Assembly (NCBI GenBank): GCA_035604685.1 | Contig: DATNIB010000001.1 | Location: forward strand, 1-64,000 | DNA length: 64,000 nt | Reading direction: 5' to 3' | From: DATNIB01 sp035604685 | Lineage (GTDB): Bacteria; Actinomycetota; Acidimicrobiia; Acidimicrobiales; RAAP-2 | Shown here: in pieces, positions 1-8,876 of the stretch | Position numbering within the stretch: the stretch's first letter is position 1 | Layout: each line of letters begins with the position of its first letter | Made by a program: the position numbers and the translations under genes | The notes under the pieces: model-generated | The model's input: only the letters and a program-made list of their open reading frames with translations | Told to the model about the DNA's origin: nothing | Databases searched by the model: none

Positions 1-1
1 G

Positions 2-952
2 GCCAAGTCGAACATCCTGCTGCTGGGCCCGACCGGGTGTGGCAAGACGTTGCTGGCCCAGACCCTGGCCCGCATGCTCAACGTGCCGTTCGCCATCGCG
101 GACGCCACGGCGCTCACCGAGGCCGGCTACGTGGGCGAGGACGTCGAGAACATCATCCTGCGCCTGCTGCAGAACTCCGACTGGGACGTACAGCGCTGCC
201 AGCAGGGCATCATCTATATCGACGAAATCGATAAGATCGGCCGCAAGGATGAGAACCCGTCCATCACCCGCGATGTGTCGGGCGAGGGCGTCCAGCAGGC
301 CCTGCTGAAAATCCTCGAAGGCACCATCGCCAACGTTCCCCCGCAGGGCGGCCGCAAGCACCCGCACCAGGAATTCATCCAGATCGACACGACGAACGTC
401 CTGTTCATCTGCGGCGGCGCGTTCGCCGGCCTGGACCGGATCATCGAGGGCCGGATCGGCCGCAAGAGCATCGGGTTCCGGGCCGAGGTGGCGGCGGCCG
501 AGCGCGACGACGCTGAGGTGCTCCGCCGGGTTCTGCCCGAGGACCTCTTGAAGTTCGGGCTGATCCCCGAGTTCATCGGACGGCTGCCCGTTGTGAGCGC
601 GGTGTCCCAGCTCTTCAAGGACGCCCTGATCCGGATCCTGGTCGAGCCTAAGAACGCGCTGATCAAGCAGTACCAGAAGAACTTCGAGTACGACGGCATC
701 GAGCTGGAATTCAGCGAGGATGCGCTCGAGGCGGTCGCCGAGCAGGCGCTCTTGCGCGGCACCGGTGCCCGCGGTCTGCGGGCCATCTTGGAAGAGGTCC
801 TCCTCGACGTGATGTACGACCTGCCGGGGCGGTCCGACGTCGGCAAGTGCGTCGTCGATCGGGCGGTCGTCTTGGACCGCGTCAACCCGACCCTCGTGCC
901 GTTGAGCGACCCGCCGGCCAAATCGACGCGGAGCCGCCGGGCCGCGTCCTGA
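2..952 (+). CDS. clpX: ATP-dependent Clp protease ATP-binding subunit ClpX (5' truncated by window edge)
   Basis: ClpX is the AAA+ hexameric unfoldase that feeds proteins to the ClpP peptidase in the cytoplasm. The frame is open from the first bases, so the zinc-binding N-terminal domain and roughly the first 110 residues lie upstream of the window; 316 residues are visible. They start just before the Walker A loop (GPTGCGKT) and include the ClpX-typical YVGEDVEN segment, Walker B ([10 protein letters not shown]), the pore/sensor region with [13 protein letters not shown], and the C-terminal small domain with the GARGLRAI sensor-2 arginine. The motifs are intact and the reading is unambiguous. 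folC follows after 28 bp in the same direction. Confidence 0.97.
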   Translation, partial: AKSNILLLGPTGCGKTLLAQTLARMLNVPFAIADATALTEAGYVGEDVENIILRLLQNSDWDVQRCQQGIIYIDEIDKIGRKDENPSITRDVSGEGVQQALLKILEGTIANVPPQGGRKHPHQEFIQIDTTNVLFICGGAFAGLDRIIEGRIGRKSIGFRAEVAAAERDDAEVLRRVLPEDLLKFGLIPEFIGRLPVVSAVSQLFKDALIRILVEPKNALIKQYQKNFEYDGIELEFSEDALEAVAEQALLRGTGARGLRAILEEVLLDVMYDLPGRSDVGKCVVDRAVVLDRVNPTLVPLSDPPAKSTRSRRAAS

Positions 953-980
953 TCGCGTCCCCGGCGGTCCGACGCACCCG

Positions 981-2330
981 GTGTCGAATCCACCCTTCGA
1001 CTCGCTGAGCGAGGCTCTGGCCTGGCTCGACGGCCACATCAACTACGAGGCCACCGCCCCCAGCGCGCGGGCCCTCCCCACCTTGGCCCCGATGGTCGAG
1101 CTGGCACACCTGCTGGGCGATCCCCAGGAGGCCTACCCCTCGGTGCATGTGACCGGCACCAACGGCAAGGGCTCGACCGCGGCGATGACCACGGCGCTCT
1201 TCGGGGCCATGGGGCTGCGGGTCGGGACCTACACGAGTCCCAACCTGTCCCGGGTCAACGAGCGGCTAGCGCTCGACGGTGAGCCGATCGACGACGCCTC
1301 GTTCCGCGCAGTGCTCTCGGTGCTGGCGGGACTGGAGGGCATGCTGACCGAGCGGCCCACACGCTTCGCGCTCCTCACCGCGGCCGCCCTGGCCTGGTTC
1401 GCCGACGAGGCCGTGGCGGCCGGCGTGATCGAGGTGGGCCTCGGTGGGACCTGGGACTGCACCAACGTGGTCGACGGGCGCGTGGCGGTGCTCACCAACG
1501 TCAGCTACGACCACACCGACGTCCTGGGTCCGACGCTCGAGGGCATCGCCGCCGACAAGGCCGGGATCATCAAGGAGGGGAGCGTGGCCGTCGTCGGCGA
1601 GACCGACCCGCACCTCGTCGAGATCGTGACCGGGCGGGCGCGGCGCATCGGTGCGGAGGCCTGGGTGGCCGGCCGCGAGTTCGACTGCACGGCCAACCGG
1701 CTGGCCGTCGGCGGCCGGCTGCTGGACCTGCGCACGCCCGCCGCCACCTACGGCGAGATCCTGGTCTCCCTCCACGGGCCCCACCAGGGAACCAACGCGG
1801 CCTGCGCCCTGGCCGCGGCCGAGGCGTTCTTCGGGGCGCCCCTCGACGAGTCGCTCGTCGAGGAGGCGTTCTCCCAGGTGCGCGTGCCCGGTCGGCTCGA
1901 GGTGGTGGGCCGCCAGCCCCTCACCCTGGTCGACGGCGCGCACAACGTGGCCGGGATGTCCGTCCTGGCCACGGCCCTCAGCGACGGATTCAGCGTGGCC
2001 GGCGCCACGGTGGTGGTCGTCGGCATGCTGCGGGGGCGGGACCCCTCGGCCATGCTGGCCGCGCTGGCCACGGCCGGCGTCGATCTCGTCGTCGCCTGCG
2101 CGCCGGAGTCCCCGCGGGCTCTCGCACCCGAGGTGGTGGCCGAGGCGGCGAATGCCCTCGGCCTGCGGGTGTTGACCGCCCCGTCGGTCGCCGACGCAGT
2201 GGCGACCGCCCGAGGAGCCGTCCCCGACGACGGCCTGCTCGTGGTCGCGGGCTCCCTCTACGTCGTGGCCGAGGCCCGCCGCCTCCTCTTGGAGGAGAAG
2301 GCCGCCGGCTCCGCGCTCCCGCCCGGCTAG
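981..2330 (+). CDS. folC: bifunctional folylpolyglutamate synthase / dihydrofolate synthase
   Basis: A Mur-ligase-fold enzyme that adds glutamate to dihydropteroate or tetrahydrofolate using ATP (folate pathway, cytoplasm). The 449-residue product has the P-loop [10 protein letters not shown] at about residues 57-66, the Mur central-domain GVIEVGLGG and [10 protein letters not shown] segments, and the C-terminal-domain ligand motif LVDGAHN near residue 325. The length is normal for FolC. It starts at GTG 981; there is no strong Shine-Dalgarno sequence and it probably relies on readthrough from clpX. The clpX-folC-ndk order is common in Actinomycetota, where valS often sits between clpX and folC; it is missing here. 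Confidence 0.95.
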   Translation: MSNPPFDSLSEALAWLDGHINYEATAPSARALPTLAPMVELAHLLGDPQEAYPSVHVTGTNGKGSTAAMTTALFGAMGLRVGTYTSPNLSRVNERLALDGEPIDDASFRAVLSVLAGLEGMLTERPTRFALLTAAALAWFADEAVAAGVIEVGLGGTWDCTNVVDGRVAVLTNVSYDHTDVLGPTLEGIAADKAGIIKEGSVAVVGETDPHLVEIVTGRARRIGAEAWVAGREFDCTANRLAVGGRLLDLRTPAATYGEILVSLHGPHQGTNAACALAAAEAFFGAPLDESLVEEAFSQVRVPGRLEVVGRQPLTLVDGAHNVAGMSVLATALSDGFSVAGATVVVVGMLRGRDPSAMLAALATAGVDLVVACAPESPRALAPEVVAEAANALGLRVLTAPSVADAVATARGAVPDDGLLVVAGSLYVVAEARRLLLEEKAAGSALPPG

Positions 2331-2332
2331 GG

Positions 2333-2364
2333 CGCCGGCGAGTGCTGGCCCCCCGGGGCCGGCG
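2333..2364 (+). terminator. GC-rich hairpin after folC
   Basis: CGCCGGC (2333-2339) pairs with GCCGGCG (2358-2364), and the loop holds an inner GGCCCC/GGGGCC stem. No U-tract follows, so it may be a pause or weak terminator between folC and ndk rather than a classic intrinsic terminator. Confidence 0.3.
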
Positions 2365-2392
2365 CGATGGCTGCTGCTAAATTCCAGCGGTC

Positions 2393-2803
2393 GTGGAGCG
2401 GACCCTCGTCATCGTGAAGCCCGACGGGGTCGAGCGCGGCCTGGCCGGAGAGATCGTCGCCCGTTTCGAGCGCCGGGGCCTGCACCTCCTGGCCGCCGAG
2501 CTGCGCTCGATCGACCTCGAGACGGCCAAGGCGCACTACGCCGAGCACGACGGGAAGCCCTTCTACGGCGAGCTCTTGGAGTTCATCACGCGCTCGCCCG
2601 CCCTCGTCATGGTGCTCGAGGGACCACCCGACACCATCAGCATCGTGCGGGCCACCATGGGGGCCACCAATCCGGCGGACGCCGGTCCGGGGACCATCCG
2701 GGGCGATCTCGCCACCTCGATGCCCGACAACCTGGTGCACGGCTCGGACTCCGTCGAGTCCGCGGCGCGCGAGATCGCGCTCTACTTCCCCGGCCTGGCC
2801 TGA
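2393..2803 (+). CDS. ndk: nucleoside diphosphate kinase
   Basis: Transfers the gamma-phosphate between nucleoside tri- and diphosphates through a phospho-histidine. The 136-residue length is typical. The N-terminus ERTLVIVKPDGVERGL is the family signature and the catalytic histidine is H116 in NLVHGSDS. The GTG start at 2393 follows a TAAATT hexamer at 2378-2383 with a 9-nt spacer, so the transcript may be nearly leaderless. It ends 13 bp before the stop of the convergent reverse-strand methyltransferase gene. Confidence 0.97.
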   Translation: MERTLVIVKPDGVERGLAGEIVARFERRGLHLLAAELRSIDLETAKAHYAEHDGKPFYGELLEFITRSPALVMVLEGPPDTISIVRATMGATNPADAGPGTIRGDLATSMPDNLVHGSDSVESAAREIALYFPGLA

Positions 2804-2816
2804 CCGGCTCGGGGCG

Positions 2817-3935
2817 TCATCCCCAGACCTCGGCCGCCGTCTCTACCACCAGGGCCAACTTGGCCACCTGCTCGTCGTAGCTGAGCGCGTTGCCCTCGAG
2901 GGTGGACGAGAAGCCGCACTGGGGCGACAGGCACAGCTGGTCGAGGTCCACGTAGCGCGCCGCCTCGTCGATGCGGCGCTTCAGATCGTCCTTGCGCTCG
3001 AGCTCTCCGCGCTTGGTGGTCACGAGCCCCAAGACGACGACCTTGTCCTTCGGCACGAAGCGCAGCGGCGAGAAGTCCCCCGACCGGTCGTCGTCGTACT
3101 CCAAGAAGAAGCCGTCGACCTGCAATTGGGTGAAGAGCGCCTCGGCCACGAACTCGTAGCTGCCCTCGGCCGCCCAAGACGAGCGGAAGTTCCCGCGGCA
3201 CAGGTGTGTCGTGACCGCCATGGTGCTCGGGCGGGAGCCGATGGCCGCGTTGATGGTGGCGATGTAGGTCTCGTGCTGGTGGTCGGGGTCCCCGCCGGCC
3301 GCCGCCAGGTAGGCGCGCTGCGCCGGGTCGTTCAGGTAGGCGAGGCTGGTGTCGTCGAGCTGCAGATAGGTGCAGCCGAGCCGAGAGAGCCCGCGCACCT
3401 CGTCGGCGTAGGCCCGGGCCAGGTCGGCCCAGAAGGCGTCCAGCTCGGGGTAGACCGCCGGATCGATGGCGGCGCGCCCGCCGCGGTAGTGGATCATGCT
3501 CGGCGAGGGGATCGTGAGCTTGGGCACCGCGGTCGTCGTGGTGGCGGCCAGGAACGAGAAGGCGTCGGCGAAGATCGTCTGGTCGAGGGTGACGGGGGCC
3601 GAGACGAAGAGGCCCGAGGGTGTGAACTCGATCGACTCGGTGGCGTTGCGGAAGGCGACCGAGAGGTGCCCCTCTGTCTTCTCCACGCCGCCCAGCTGAT
3701 AGATGAAGTCCATGTGCCACGACGCCCGCCGGAACTCACCGTCGGTGGCTGCCCGCAGCCCGAGGTCCTCCTGTAGGCGCACGGCCGCCCGGATGGCGTC
3801 GTCCTCCACGGCGGCCAGCTCGGCCGCCGAGAGCCGCCCGGCCGCCTGCGCCTCCCGAGCCTCGAGCAGGGGGCGGGGCCGCAGCAGGCTGCCGACGTGG
3901 TCGGCCCGGAACGGGGGCGTGGTCCGTGGTGTCAC
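2817..3935 (-). CDS. cobalamin-independent methionine synthase-like methyltransferase (MetE C-terminal / YxjG family)
   Basis: A single-domain relative (372 aa) of the catalytic half of MetE. Families of this type (Bacillus YxjG/YxjH) move a methyl group to homocysteine or a related thiol; the donor is not certain. The N-terminal PFRADHVGSLLRP and the TYLQLDDTSLAYL strand are family hallmarks. Candidate zinc ligands include the cysteine of LSPQCGFSS and a histidine/cysteine pair near HLCRGNF. I place the start at GTG 3935, which gives the conserved MTPRTTPPFRADHVG start. The frame stays open 33 codons further upstream, but that part is arginine-rich and unconserved. A GGGGGAGG purine run lies upstream of the GTG. 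It is the only reverse-strand gene in this part and is divergent from mreB. Confidence 0.85.
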   Translation of the reverse strand: MTPRTTPPFRADHVGSLLRPRPLLEAREAQAAGRLSAAELAAVEDDAIRAAVRLQEDLGLRAATDGEFRRASWHMDFIYQLGGVEKTEGHLSVAFRNATESIEFTPSGLFVSAPVTLDQTIFADAFSFLAATTTTAVPKLTIPSPSMIHYRGGRAAIDPAVYPELDAFWADLARAYADEVRGLSRLGCTYLQLDDTSLAYLNDPAQRAYLAAAGGDPDHQHETYIATINAAIGSRPSTMAVTTHLCRGNFRSSWAAEGSYEFVAEALFTQLQVDGFFLEYDDDRSGDFSPLRFVPKDKVVVLGLVTTKRGELERKDDLKRRIDEAARYVDLDQLCLSPQCGFSSTLEGNALSYDEQVAKLALVVETAAEVWG

Positions 3936-4079
3936 CGATCGCCGCCTCCCCCGGGCCCACCGTCGTCGGGCCCTCCGTCGGCCGACGCTAGCCCCGTGCC
4001 CGTGCCTCGATCGGGGCCCCCGGCCTGTGGACAACCCCGGGTGAGAAGATCCGCCGGTGCCCGGCTGGGGCCCTTCGCC

Positions 4080-4108
4080 TTGTGCCGTCTGGCCGGGTCC
4101 CCTAGCCT
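4080..4108 (+). promoter_or_regulatory. candidate mreB promoter
   Basis: TTGTGC at 4080-4085 and TAGCCT at 4103-4108 are separated by 17 bp, a sigma70-like pair that would give a 5' UTR of about 60 nt before the mreB ATG. It lies in the 239-bp divergent gap between the methyltransferase gene and mreB, which holds no other gene. On the reverse strand, TAGCGT near 3985 could serve the methyltransferase gene. Confidence 0.4.
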
Positions 4109-4174
4109 CTTGGCGAACGGCTGGGTTCGGCGGGGGCCAGTCGACCCTCCCGTAGCGGCTCGAAACGAGAGCTC

Positions 4175-5206
4175 ATGTCCGACAATCGCCTATTTCTGCT
4201 AGGCCGCGACATGGCGGTGGACCTCGGAACTGCCAACACGCTGGTCTACGTCCGCGGGCGCGGGATCGTCCTGAACGAGCCGTCGGTGGTGGCGGTCGAC
4301 GTGAAGGACGGTCGGCCGCTCGCCGTCGGGGCCGAGGCCAAGCGGATGATCGGGCGGACCCCGAGCAACATCCGGGCCATCCGGCCGCTCAAAGACGGGG
4401 TCATCGCCGACTTCGAGATCTGCGAGAAGATGCTCCGGTACTTCATCCACCGGGTGCACCAGCGCCGCTTCGCCAAGCCCCGCATGGTCATCTGCGTGCC
4501 CTCGGGGATCACCGGCGTCGAGCAGCGGGCCGTCATGGAGGCCGCCGAGTACGCCGGCGCCCGCAAGGCCTACATCATCGAGGAGCCGATGGCGGCCGCC
4601 ATCGGCGCTGGGCTGCCGGTGCACGAGCCGAGCGGCAACATGGTGGTCGACATCGGCGGCGGCACCACCGAGGTGGCGGTCATCTCGCTGGGCGGCATCG
4701 TGACCAGCCAGTCGGCGCGCATCGGGGGCGACGAGCTGGACGAGGCGATCGTGGCCTACGTGAAGAAGGAGTTCAGCCTGGCGCTCGGAGAGCGCACGGC
4801 CGAGGAGATCAAGATCGCCCTCGGCTCGGCGTTCCCGCTCGAAGAGGAGCTCCACGCCGAGATCCGCGGCCGCGACCTGCTGACGGGCCTCCCGAAGACC
4901 GTCATCGTGTCGACCGAGCAGATCCGAGCGGCCATCGAGGAGCCGGTCAGCGCCATCATCGACGCGGTGAAGGCGACGCTCGACCGCACGCCACCGGAGC
5001 TCGCGGCCGACCTCATGGAGCAAGGGGTCGTGCTCACCGGCGGCGGCTCCCTGCTGCACGGCCTCGACGCGCGGCTCGAGCACGAGACCGGAATGCCCAT
5101 CGTCGTTGCCCGCGACCCGCTCAACTGTGTGGCGATCGGGAGTGGTCAGTGCCTCGAGGAGTTCGAAGCGCTCAAGCAGGTCCTGATCACGTCTTCGTCT
5201 CGCTGA
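4175..5206 (+). CDS. mreB: rod shape-determining protein MreB
   Basis: Bacterial actin homologue that polymerises under the membrane and organises the elongation machinery. The 343 residues show the actin-fold phosphate-1 motif (AVDLGTANTLVY), the interdomain IIEEPMAAAIGAGLPV segment, phosphate-2 (MVVDIGGGTTEVAVISLGG) and the adenosine motif (VVLTGGGSLLHGLD). The ATG start at 4175 follows a weak GAGA. The gene heads the operon mreB-mreC-mreD-mrdA, all on + with tiny gaps or overlaps. Confidence 0.97.
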   Translation: MSDNRLFLLGRDMAVDLGTANTLVYVRGRGIVLNEPSVVAVDVKDGRPLAVGAEAKRMIGRTPSNIRAIRPLKDGVIADFEICEKMLRYFIHRVHQRRFAKPRMVICVPSGITGVEQRAVMEAAEYAGARKAYIIEEPMAAAIGAGLPVHEPSGNMVVDIGGGTTEVAVISLGGIVTSQSARIGGDELDEAIVAYVKKEFSLALGERTAEEIKIALGSAFPLEEELHAEIRGRDLLTGLPKTVIVSTEQIRAAIEEPVSAIIDAVKATLDRTPPELAADLMEQGVVLTGGGSLLHGLDARLEHETGMPIVVARDPLNCVAIGSGQCLEEFEALKQVLITSSSR

Positions 5207-5228
5207 CCGGACGGCCTCGGGTTCGAGG

Positions 5229-6068
5229 GTGGCGCCGTCGCCGCGGCGGTCGCGCCGAACCCTGATCACCGTGGTGGTGCTCGTCCTCGTCTCCATCACG
5301 CTCATCACCTTCGACGAGCGCAGCGGCACCCACAGCCTCACCTCGGGCATCCGGTCGGTCGCCCACGACGTCTTCTCGCCGGTCGTGGCCGGCGTGAACG
5401 ACATCCTGCGCCCCGTGGGCGACCTGTTCGCCGGTGCCGTCCACTACGGCGCGCTGCAGAGCGAGAACCAGAAGCTCCAGCGGACCATCGGGCAACTACG
5501 CCAGCAGTTGGCCGAACGCCCGTCCCAGGCACGCGAGCTGCGCGAGCTCACCGCCTTGGAGCACCTCCCCTTCCTCGACAACCTGCCCACCGTGACCGCA
5601 CAGACGACCGAGATCAGTGTCTCCAACTTCGAGGGGGACATCACGATCGACAAGGGCCGCAGCGACGGGGTCGACCTCGGCATGCCGGTCGTCGGCGCGG
5701 GCGGCCTGGTCGGGCAGGTGACCTTCGCCAGCCATCACAGCGCCATCGTCCAGCTCATCACCGACGGCCAGTCCGCCGTCGGGGTGACCTTCGGGTCGAA
5801 GGAGTCGTTCTCGATCCTCGACGGCCAGGGGGCCGGCAACCCGCTCACGGCCCAGTTCATCGCCGCGCACACGCGCCTCGTCCGCGGTGAGACGATGGTC
5901 ACGAGCGGGCTGTCGGGCGGGCAATTCCCGAGCGGCATCCCGGTCGCCACGGTGTTCTCGTCGCACGCGACGCTCGGAGCCACCTTCGAGGCCGTCACCG
6001 CCCGCCCGATCGCCAACCTGGACCAGCTGGCCTACGTCGACGTCGTCCAGTGGGAGCCCGCACCGTGA
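5229..6068 (+). CDS. mreC: rod shape-determining protein MreC
   Basis: Periplasmic-side scaffold of the elongasome. The 279-residue protein has a basic N-terminus, one membrane helix at about residues 11-27, a coiled coil at about residues 70-110 (repeated LQSENQKLQ and LRELTALE heptads), and the beta-rich MreC domain with DKGRSDGVDLGMPVV and GLVGQV. The start is GTG 5229, 22 bp after mreB. The stop overlaps the mreD start by 4 bp, so the two are translationally coupled. Confidence 0.93.
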   Translation: MAPSPRRSRRTLITVVVLVLVSITLITFDERSGTHSLTSGIRSVAHDVFSPVVAGVNDILRPVGDLFAGAVHYGALQSENQKLQRTIGQLRQQLAERPSQARELRELTALEHLPFLDNLPTVTAQTTEISVSNFEGDITIDKGRSDGVDLGMPVVGAGGLVGQVTFASHHSAIVQLITDGQSAVGVTFGSKESFSILDGQGAGNPLTAQFIAAHTRLVRGETMVTSGLSGGQFPSGIPVATVFSSHATLGATFEAVTARPIANLDQLAYVDVVQWEPAP

Positions 6069-6598
6069 CTCCGCGGGTGGTGCTTCGCCTCGGGTTGGTG
6101 GTGGTCGCCGTCCTGGTGGCCCAGCTCACCGTCGGCCTCGATCTGCGGATCGCCGGGGCCCATCCCGACCTCATGTTGGCCCTGCCCATCGTGGCCGGGC
6201 TGACCGGTGGCCCCCGGCTGGGCGCGGTCGTCGGGTTCGCGGCCGGCCTGGCGGCCGACCTGTTCGTCCCCACCCCCTTCGGCCTGGGCGCCCTGGTGGG
6301 CTGCCTGGCCGGGTTCACGGCCGGCCGGGTGAGCGGGTATGAGGCCGAGCACGGCACCTGGGTCATGACCCCGGTGGTCGCGCTGTTTTGGTCGGCCGCC
6401 GCGACCATGCTCTACGCGGTGCTCGGAGCTGTCCTCGGCCAGCAGCAGGTCTTGAAGGTCGACCTGGGCGTCGTCGTCGCGGTCGTGGCGTTCTGCAACG
6501 CCGCCGTGTCGCTGCCGCTGCGCGCGCTCGTCAACTGGAGCCTCGACCGCCGGTCCTCGCCCTGGCACGCCGAGCTCGTGACCGGGGATCGGCCGTGA
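6065..6598 (+). CDS. mreD: rod shape-determining protein MreD
   Basis: Small polytopic membrane protein of the rod complex. I start it at GTG 6065, which overlaps the mreC stop (GTGA) and gives 177 residues beginning MTPRVVLRLGLVV. An in-frame start 15 bp upstream is possible but less likely. Five or six hydrophobic helices and the AHPDLMLALPIVAGL motif after the first helix are typical of MreD. It overlaps mrdA by 4 bp (GTGA), so the three membrane components are coupled. Confidence 0.88.
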   Translation: MTPRVVLRLGLVVVAVLVAQLTVGLDLRIAGAHPDLMLALPIVAGLTGGPRLGAVVGFAAGLAADLFVPTPFGLGALVGCLAGFTAGRVSGYEAEHGTWVMTPVVALFWSAAATMLYAVLGAVLGQQQVLKVDLGVVVAVVAFCNAAVSLPLRALVNWSLDRRSSPWHAELVTGDRP

Positions 6599-8853
6599 CG
6601 CGCCGCAGCCTGCGCCACCCGATCAGCGGCAGCCGCCGCTACCTGCGGCCGAGCCACAGCGCGCGCCGAGCCGCCTCCCGACCGCGGCGCCGGCCCCGGA
6701 TGCGGCCCCGCCGGAACCTGAACGTGGCCGCCCTGGTGGCTTCCCCCGAGGACCAGCCGTCTCGCCCCAACGTCCGGCTGGCCGTGGTGGGGCTGGTGTT
6801 CCTGGCGCTGCTCGGCGTCATGGTGCTGCGCCTCTGGAGCCTCCAGATCATCCAGGAGAAGAGCTCTGCCGCGGCGGCCGCCGGCAACAAGGTGCGCACC
6901 GTTCTCGTGCCCGCACCCCGCGGCGTCATCGTCGACCGCAACGAACGCATCCTGGTCGGCAACCATGTGCAGCAGCAGATCGTGCTGTCCCGTCACGAGG
7001 CGCTCGTCGACCCGGGCATCATCGGCCGGGTCGCCGCCCTGGTCGGGACGACGCCCACCCAGGTGCAGGACGACCTGAACAGCTCCCAGTTCAGCCCGTA
7101 CCAGGGAGTGCCCATCCTGACCGGTGCCAACACCGTCACGATCCAGTACCTGGCCGAGCACAAGGCGCAGTACCCCGGGGTCTCGGTGCAGCAGACGGCC
7201 GACCGCACCTACCCCCAGGGCGGCGCCACGGCACCGGACATCCTGGGGTACGTGACCAACATCAACGCGCAGGAGCTGAAGGCCTTCCGCAGCCTGGGCT
7301 ACACCGAATCCAGCGCGTTCGGCCAGGCCGGCCTCGAGGGTCAGTACGAGCGCTACCTGGCCGGCACGCCGGGACTCGACCGGCTGAGCGTCAACGTACT
7401 GGGCAACGTGGTGCGGACCCAGCGCACCCGCGAGCCGGTGGAGGGGGACACCGTCGTCACCAACATCGACCTCAACCTGCAGAACGCGGTGCAGAACGCG
7501 CTGGCCGCCGACATCCAGGTCGACCGCAACACTCAGGACAAGACCACCAACCTCTACCCGGCCGCCACCGACGGCGCGGCGATCGTCATGAACGTACAGA
7601 CGGGGGCGGTCCTCGCGCTCGCCTCCTATCCCAGCTACGACCTGAACCAGTGGGTGGGCGGGATCTCCTCGGCCCAGTTCGCGGCCATAGAAGCGACCGG
7701 GGCCGAGAACGACTACGCGATCCAGGGCCAGTACACGCCGGGTTCGACCTTCAAGCTGGTGACGGCCACCGCGGCGCTGCAGTCCGGCATCGTGCCGGCC
7801 AACCAGTACGTCTACGACGGCGGGGCGTTCACCGTGAACCCCTGCACCCCGGCGGCTGGCGGGCAGGCCGGCTGCGTCTTCCACGACGCCGAGGCCAAGG
7901 GGGCCGGCGAGGTCGACCTCGCCTCCGCCCTGACCCAGTCCGACGACTTCTACTTCTACCGGCTGGGCGACCTCTTCTACTACCAGCAGTCCAAGTACGG
8001 GGCCACGCCGATCCAGAACGTGGCCGGTCAGTACGGGCTCGGCACGCCGACCCACATCGACCTGCCCAACGAGGCGCCCGGGCGCGTCGACAGCCAGTCG
8101 GTCCGCCAGGCGCTGCACAAGGCGAACCCGACCGCCTTCCCGTACACGACCTGGTACGCGGGCGACAACATCGAGATGGCCTTCGGTCAGGGCGGCAGCG
8201 TGATCACGCCCATCCAGCAGGCCGTGGCCTATGCCACCTTCGCCAACGGCGGCACGCGCTACCAGCCCGAAGTGGCGGCCGCCATCGTCAACCCGGTCAC
8301 CGACAAGGTGGTCCAGCGCTTCACGCCGAAGGTGACCGGCCACGTCGACCTGCCGCCCGCCATCTACGACCCCATCCTCTCGGGCCTAGAGGGCGTGGTC
8401 TCGAACGTGGCCGGCACCGCCTACGGGGCGTTCCAGCAGTACGCCGACTTCTCCGAGAGCCGGTTCCAGGTGGCGGGCAAGACGGGGACGGCCGACGTCA
8501 ACAACAGCCAGATCACGCGGGGCGACCAGGAACCCGACGCCTGGTTCGTCGGCTTCGGTCCCAACCCCAACCCCGAGTACGTGGTTGTGGTGGTGGTCGA
8601 CCACGGTGGCTACGGGGCCCAGGCGGCCGCCCCCGCCGTGGCCAACATCTTCAACTACCTGGTCGCCAACCCGATCGGGCCCGTGCAGCTGCCCTCCCCC
8701 AAGGTCCAGCCGACCAAGAAGCCGCTGGCGTCCAACACGCCCCCCACCACCAGCACCACGACCACCACGCTGCCCAAGCCCCCGCCGACGACCACCGCCC
8801 CGCCGACGACCACCACGGCCCCGCCGCCCACGACGACCACCGGGCCCGGCTGA
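6595..8853 (+). CDS. mrdA: penicillin-binding protein 2 (elongation-specific transpeptidase MrdA)
   Basis: Monofunctional class B PBP that cross-links peptidoglycan during side-wall growth. From GTG 6595 (overlapping the mreD stop) it is 752 residues: an Arg-rich cytoplasmic tail of about 60 residues, one membrane anchor at about 63-80, the pedestal domain, and the transpeptidase domain with SxxK at S384-K387 (GSTFK), an SxD motif in TQSDDFYFY, and KTGTA at 629-633. The last 50 or so residues are a Pro/Thr tail of PPTTT-like runs, probably disordered and possibly glycosylated. In most relatives rodA is adjacent; here the next gene is a radical-SAM protein. Confidence 0.94.
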   Translation: MTRRSLRHPISGSRRYLRPSHSARRAASRPRRRPRMRPRRNLNVAALVASPEDQPSRPNVRLAVVGLVFLALLGVMVLRLWSLQIIQEKSSAAAAAGNKVRTVLVPAPRGVIVDRNERILVGNHVQQQIVLSRHEALVDPGIIGRVAALVGTTPTQVQDDLNSSQFSPYQGVPILTGANTVTIQYLAEHKAQYPGVSVQQTADRTYPQGGATAPDILGYVTNINAQELKAFRSLGYTESSAFGQAGLEGQYERYLAGTPGLDRLSVNVLGNVVRTQRTREPVEGDTVVTNIDLNLQNAVQNALAADIQVDRNTQDKTTNLYPAATDGAAIVMNVQTGAVLALASYPSYDLNQWVGGISSAQFAAIEATGAENDYAIQGQYTPGSTFKLVTATAALQSGIVPANQYVYDGGAFTVNPCTPAAGGQAGCVFHDAEAKGAGEVDLASALTQSDDFYFYRLGDLFYYQQSKYGATPIQNVAGQYGLGTPTHIDLPNEAPGRVDSQSVRQALHKANPTAFPYTTWYAGDNIEMAFGQGGSVITPIQQAVAYATFANGGTRYQPEVAAAIVNPVTDKVVQRFTPKVTGHVDLPPAIYDPILSGLEGVVSNVAGTAYGAFQQYADFSESRFQVAGKTGTADVNNSQITRGDQEPDAWFVGFGPNPNPEYVVVVVVDHGGYGAQAAAPAVANIFNYLVANPIGPVQLPSPKVQPTKKPLASNTPPTTSTTTTTLPKPPPTTTAPPTTTTAPPPTTTTGPG

Positions 8854-8863
8854 GCCCGGCCCG

Positions 8864-8869
8864 TAGACT
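8864..8869 (+). promoter_or_regulatory. -10 element for leaderless transcript of the radical SAM gene
   Basis: TAGACT ends 7 nt before the ATG at 8877, the spacing expected if transcription starts at or next to the start codon. There is no Shine-Dalgarno sequence in between and no recognisable -35. Confidence 0.6.
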
Positions 8870-8876
8870 GACCGGG

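Noticed and set aside
3936..4034. 33-codon upstream extension of the MetE-like gene
   Set aside because: The extension is arginine-rich and lies before the conserved PFRADHVGS start; GTG 3935 is better placed after GGGGGAGG.
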